A stretch of 64,000 nucleotides of DNA. Origin: Ottowia thiooxydans DSM 14619. Its GTDB lineage: Bacteria; Pseudomonadota; Gammaproteobacteria; Burkholderiales; Burkholderiaceae_C. The stretch is from positions 248,001 to 312,000 of the forward strand of contig NZ_AUGX01000010.1 in assembly GCF_000422885.1 (NCBI RefSeq). Direction: 5' to 3'. Numbering within the stretch: the first letter of the stretch is position 1; the number at the start of each line of letters is the position of its first letter. Below the pieces are notes generated by a model. The model made no database searches and was not told the origin of the DNA. It saw only the letters and a list, made by a program, of their open reading frames with translations. Below are positions 61,272-64,000 of the stretch, one piece after another. Position numbers and translations under genes: made by a program.

Positions 61272-62093
61272 ATGACAATCACCATCAAAGATGAAGCCGG
61301 CATCGCAGCCATGCGCATAGCCTGCCGCCTGGCGTCTGAAGTGCTGGACGCAATCACCCCGCACATCGTCCCCGGCATCACGACCCTCGAGATCGACCGC
61401 CTGGCCTCAGCCCACATGGCCACCCAGGGCACTAAATCCGCCACCATCGGCTACCAGCCCCCTGGCTACCCGCCCTTCCCCGCCCACCTTTGCACCTCAG
61501 TGAACCATGTGGTGTGCCACGGCATCCCCATCGACAAGCCCCTCAAAAAGGGCGATATCGTCAATGTGGATGTCACGGTAATCACCCCTAAGGGCTGGTT
61601 TGGCGATACCAGCCGCATGTTCCTGATTGGCGACTGCTCCATTGCCGCCAAGCGCCTGTGCTCAATCACCTACGATTCGATGTGGCTCGGCATTGAGCAG
61701 GTTAAGCCCGGCGCCCGCTTGGGAGATATTGGCCATGCCATCCAGAAGTTCGTGGAAGGCCACGGTTTATCAGTCGTGCGCGAATTCTGCGGCCACGGAA
61801 TCGGCCAGAAATTCCATGAAGACCCGCAAATTCTTCACTACGGCAAGCCTGGCACGGGCGAAGAGCTGGTTCCCGGCATGATTTTCACCATAGAACCCAT
61901 GGTGAACATTGGGCGCCGCGACATCCGGGAAATGAATGATGGCTGGACCATCGTCACCAAAGATCGTTCACTCTCTGCTCAGTGGGAACATACGGTCTTG
62001 GTCACCCCCACTGGCTATGAGGTACTCACGCTTTCAGCCGGTAGCCCGGCGACACCTGAGTTCGTTGCGGCACCTGCAACCGTCGCAGCCTGA
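61272..62093 (+). CDS. map: Methionine aminopeptidase, type I
   Basis: 273 residues from the ATG at 61272 ([20 protein letters not shown]). Metal ligands of the pita-bread fold: NVDVTV (Asp), [10 protein letters not shown] (Asp), [14 protein letters not shown] (His), [10 protein letters not shown] (Glu) and QWEHTVLVT (Glu). The His of [12 protein letters not shown] is also present. It removes the initiator Met from nascent proteins after deformylation. It is followed 14 bases later by glnD, the usual order in betaproteobacteria; rpsB is not upstream here. Confidence 0.96.
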   Translation: MTITIKDEAGIAAMRIACRLASEVLDAITPHIVPGITTLEIDRLASAHMATQGTKSATIGYQPPGYPPFPAHLCTSVNHVVCHGIPIDKPLKKGDIVNVDVTVITPKGWFGDTSRMFLIGDCSIAAKRLCSITYDSMWLGIEQVKPGARLGDIGHAIQKFVEGHGLSVVREFCGHGIGQKFHEDPQILHYGKPGTGEELVPGMIFTIEPMVNIGRRDIREMNDGWTIVTKDRSLSAQWEHTVLVTPTGYEVLTLSAGSPATPEFVAAPATVAA

Positions 62094-62107
62094 ACCGCTA
62101 GCCCCAC

Positions 62108-64000
62108 ATGAGCAGTACCCCCTCTACCCCGCCGATCCAAGCGCAGCGCGAAAGCTACCGCCAGAAAAAAGCCGCTTTGCTGGCCGACATGCGCGCTGCC
62201 GGCTCAAACACCAGGGGTGTACGCGCGGCACTGTCTGGCGTGTCCAAATGGGCAGACGAGGTGTTGAGGGGGTTATGGCAGGCAGCCGGCTTTGACAAGC
62301 GTTTCACACTCGCGGCCGTGGGCGGTTATGGCAGAGGCGAGCTGTTCCCCTACTCAGATATAGATGTTCTGCTGTTGCTTCCGCCGGAGGCGGCCCTAGC
62401 CACTGATGAGCTGCTTCGCCAGCGCATAGAACAGTTCATAGGAAGCTGCTGGGATGCCGGCCTGGAAATCGGCTCCAGCGTTCGCACCATCGAAGAATGC
62501 CTTTCCTTGGCCGAGCACGATGTCACTGTGCAAACCGCATTGCTGGAGGGGCGCCTGATCGTTGGTAATCGTGAGCTTTTCAAGGAATTTCAGGAGCGCT
62601 TTTCCGCGCAGCTCGATCCCCTAGCCTTCTACACCGCCAAGCGGCTGGAGATGCGCCAGCGCCATGCCAAGTACGAAGACACGCCCTACGCGCTGGAACC
62701 CAATTGCAAAGAGTCGCCCGGTGGCCTGCGAGATCTGCAAATCATTCTCTGGGCAGCGCGCGCTGCCGGCATTGGCGGCAAATGGGAAGACCTGGCCCGC
62801 GCTGGCCTGGCCACACCCCATGAATTGCGCCAACTGCGGCACAACGAAGCGGTGCTATCCCTCATCCGCGCACGCCTGCACCTGATCGCCGGGCGCCGTG
62901 AAGACCGGCTGGTTTTCGATTTGCAAACCTCCGTGGCTGAATCCTTCGGGTTTGCCAACAGTTTTTCAGAAGACGGACGCATCGTCACGCGCGCCAGTGA
63001 AGTGCTGATGCGGCGCTACTACTGGGCAGCCAAAGCTGTAACCCAGCTCAATCAAATCCTGCTGCAAGGGATTGAAGAATATTTGCGCAGAGCCCAGGGC
63101 GAGCCATTGCCTGAACTGCTGCCCATCAATGAGCGCTTCTTCGACAAGGCCGGCATGATAGAAGTGGCCAGCGACGATCTCTACGAGAACGATCCGCACG
63201 CCATTTTGGAAACCTTCCTCCTTTACGCCCAGACCCCCGGCGCCAAGGGCTTATCTATGCGAACGCTGCGCGCGCTCTACAACGCACGCACGCTGATGAA
63301 CCATGCATTCCGCACGGACCCCGTCAACCGCGCCACGTTTCTTTCCATCATGAAACAACCGCAAGGCATTACGCATGCCATGCGCTTGATGAACCAGACC
63401 TCCGTGCTGGGCCGCTACCTCTGGATATTCCGGCGCATCGTAGGGCAGATGCAGCACGACCTGTTCCATGTCTATACGGTAGATCAGCACATCTTGATGG
63501 TCTTGCGCAATGTGCGGCGGTTTTTCATGGCAGAGCATGCCCATGAATACCCGTTCTGCTCACAATTGGCTGCGGGCTGGGACAAGCCCTGGGTGCTCTT
63601 CCTGGCCGCCCTGTTCCATGACATAGCCAAAGGCCGTGGGGGAGATCACTCTGAGCTGGGTGCCCAGGAAGTGCTTCGTTTTTGCCAACAACACGGCATT
63701 GAATCCCAAGACACCAAACTGATTGAATTCCTGGTGCGCGAGCACCTTGCCATGAGCCAGATCGCGCAGAAAGCTGATTTGAGCGACCCGGACGTCATCG
63801 CCAGCTTTGCAGCCCGCGTGGGCAACGAGCGCTACCTGACTGCACTCTACCTGCTCACCGTGGCAGATATTCGTGGCACCAGCCCCAAGGTATGGAACGC
63901 CTGGAAGAGCAAGCTGCTGGAAGACTTGTACAAGCTCACCGTTCGCGCACTCGGTGGCCGCGCACCTGATGCAGATGCCGTCATCGAATCCCGCAAGCGC
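62108..64000 (+). CDS. glnD: Bifunctional uridylyltransferase/uridylyl-removing enzyme, cut by the window end
   Basis: The first 631 residues are visible and no stop occurs before the window ends. The start is ATG 62108 ([20 protein letters not shown]). The nucleotidyltransferase motif is [23 protein letters not shown], followed by [22 protein letters not shown] and the HD-domain hydrolase motif [24 protein letters not shown]. The two ACT domains should lie beyond the window. GlnD adds UMP to PII proteins when glutamine is low and removes it when glutamine is high, controlling nitrogen metabolism. Probably transcribed with map. Confidence 0.95.
   Translation, partial: MSSTPSTPPIQAQRESYRQKKAALLADMRAAGSNTRGVRAALSGVSKWADEVLRGLWQAAGFDKRFTLAAVGGYGRGELFPYSDIDVLLLLPPEAALATDELLRQRIEQFIGSCWDAGLEIGSSVRTIEECLSLAEHDVTVQTALLEGRLIVGNRELFKEFQERFSAQLDPLAFYTAKRLEMRQRHAKYEDTPYALEPNCKESPGGLRDLQIILWAARAAGIGGKWEDLARAGLATPHELRQLRHNEAVLSLIRARLHLIAGRREDRLVFDLQTSVAESFGFANSFSEDGRIVTRASEVLMRRYYWAAKAVTQLNQILLQGIEEYLRRAQGEPLPELLPINERFFDKAGMIEVASDDLYENDPHAILETFLLYAQTPGAKGLSMRTLRALYNARTLMNHAFRTDPVNRATFLSIMKQPQGITHAMRLMNQTSVLGRYLWIFRRIVGQMQHDLFHVYTVDQHILMVLRNVRRFFMAEHAHEYPFCSQLAAGWDKPWVLFLAALFHDIAKGRGGDHSELGAQEVLRFCQQHGIESQDTKLIEFLVREHLAMSQIAQKADLSDPDVIASFAARVGNERYLTALYLLTVADIRGTSPKVWNAWKSKLLEDLYKLTVRALGGRAPDADAVIESRKR

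Noticed and set aside
61097-61447. N-terminal extension of PurL
   Set aside because: The residues do not match any PurL start and the stretch lies antisense to the start of map.

Overview
The window reads as a chromosomal stretch of a betaproteobacterium of the order Burkholderiales, most likely the family Alcaligenaceae (Bordetella/Pusillimonas-like). The reasons are a Bug-type (TctC) carboxylate receptor, the gene orders smc-zipA-ligA, dapC-dapD-pilU-dapE-prmB and map-glnD, and several intergenic repeat types typical of this order. No rRNA, tRNA, CRISPR array, insertion sequence or phage gene was found. Nearly all of the DNA is coding. The genus-level placement is inference from gene content, not from a marker gene.

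Layout. 1-3.6 kb: a LysR regulator divergent from a Bug receptor and a PrpD-type dehydratase. 3.7-7.4 kb (minus): gmd-rmd-glycosyltransferase, a GDP-D-rhamnose mini-operon, plus a small DUF2304 membrane protein. 7.5-11.7 kb: an orphan iron-binding receptor behind a good Fur box, a PQQ-type sugar dehydrogenase, an NlpC/P60 hydrolase, a second-type peptide deformylase and a Gly/Tyr/Pro-rich lipoprotein. 11.9-19.5 kb (minus): smc-zipA-ligA-sugar kinase. 19.7-30.8 kb (plus): lysine/diaminopimelate genes with a pilU-like ATPase among them, prmB, a 900-residue membrane protein, a GNAT enzyme and an ABC-F ATPase, the last three joined by ATGA overlaps. 30.8-33.4 kb: small stress and hypothetical genes, an HxlR regulator divergent from an NAD(P)-binding protein, and a 52-residue basic protein. 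33.4-38.9 kb (minus): livHMGF with an acyl-CoA ligase and no binding protein. 39-41.9 kb (plus): selO-msrB and yciB-bolA. 42-44.9 kb: two parvulin foldase genes with duplicated promoter and leader, the second carrying two parvulin domains. 45-48.9 kb: two tandem lipoprotein peptidases of the TAP family. 49.2-55.3 kb: an AsmA protein, a universal stress protein and an SsuABC/TauABC-like uptake system whose operon is split by a repeat cluster. 55.4-57 kb: a RES-Xre toxin-antitoxin pair and a strongly structured non-coding repeat element. 57-64 kb: purL (minus), then map and the first 631 codons of glnD (plus, cut by the window end).

Themes. Most of the window is house-keeping: DNA ligation, chromosome condensation, purine, lysine and nitrogen control, and envelope functions. 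The unusual parts lie between genes. They are a roughly 340-bp multi-helix element at 56668-57004, a duplicated about 160-nt leader in front of both parvulin genes, three related ACGTGTT/AACACGT palindromes, a 25-bp perfect inverted repeat, and a cluster of CCGTTCG-type repeats inside an ABC-transporter operon. Gene-level oddities are the Arg-for-Lys Walker A in LivF, the double parvulin with a duplicated signal-peptide cleavage region, and the TTG starts in the gmd operon.
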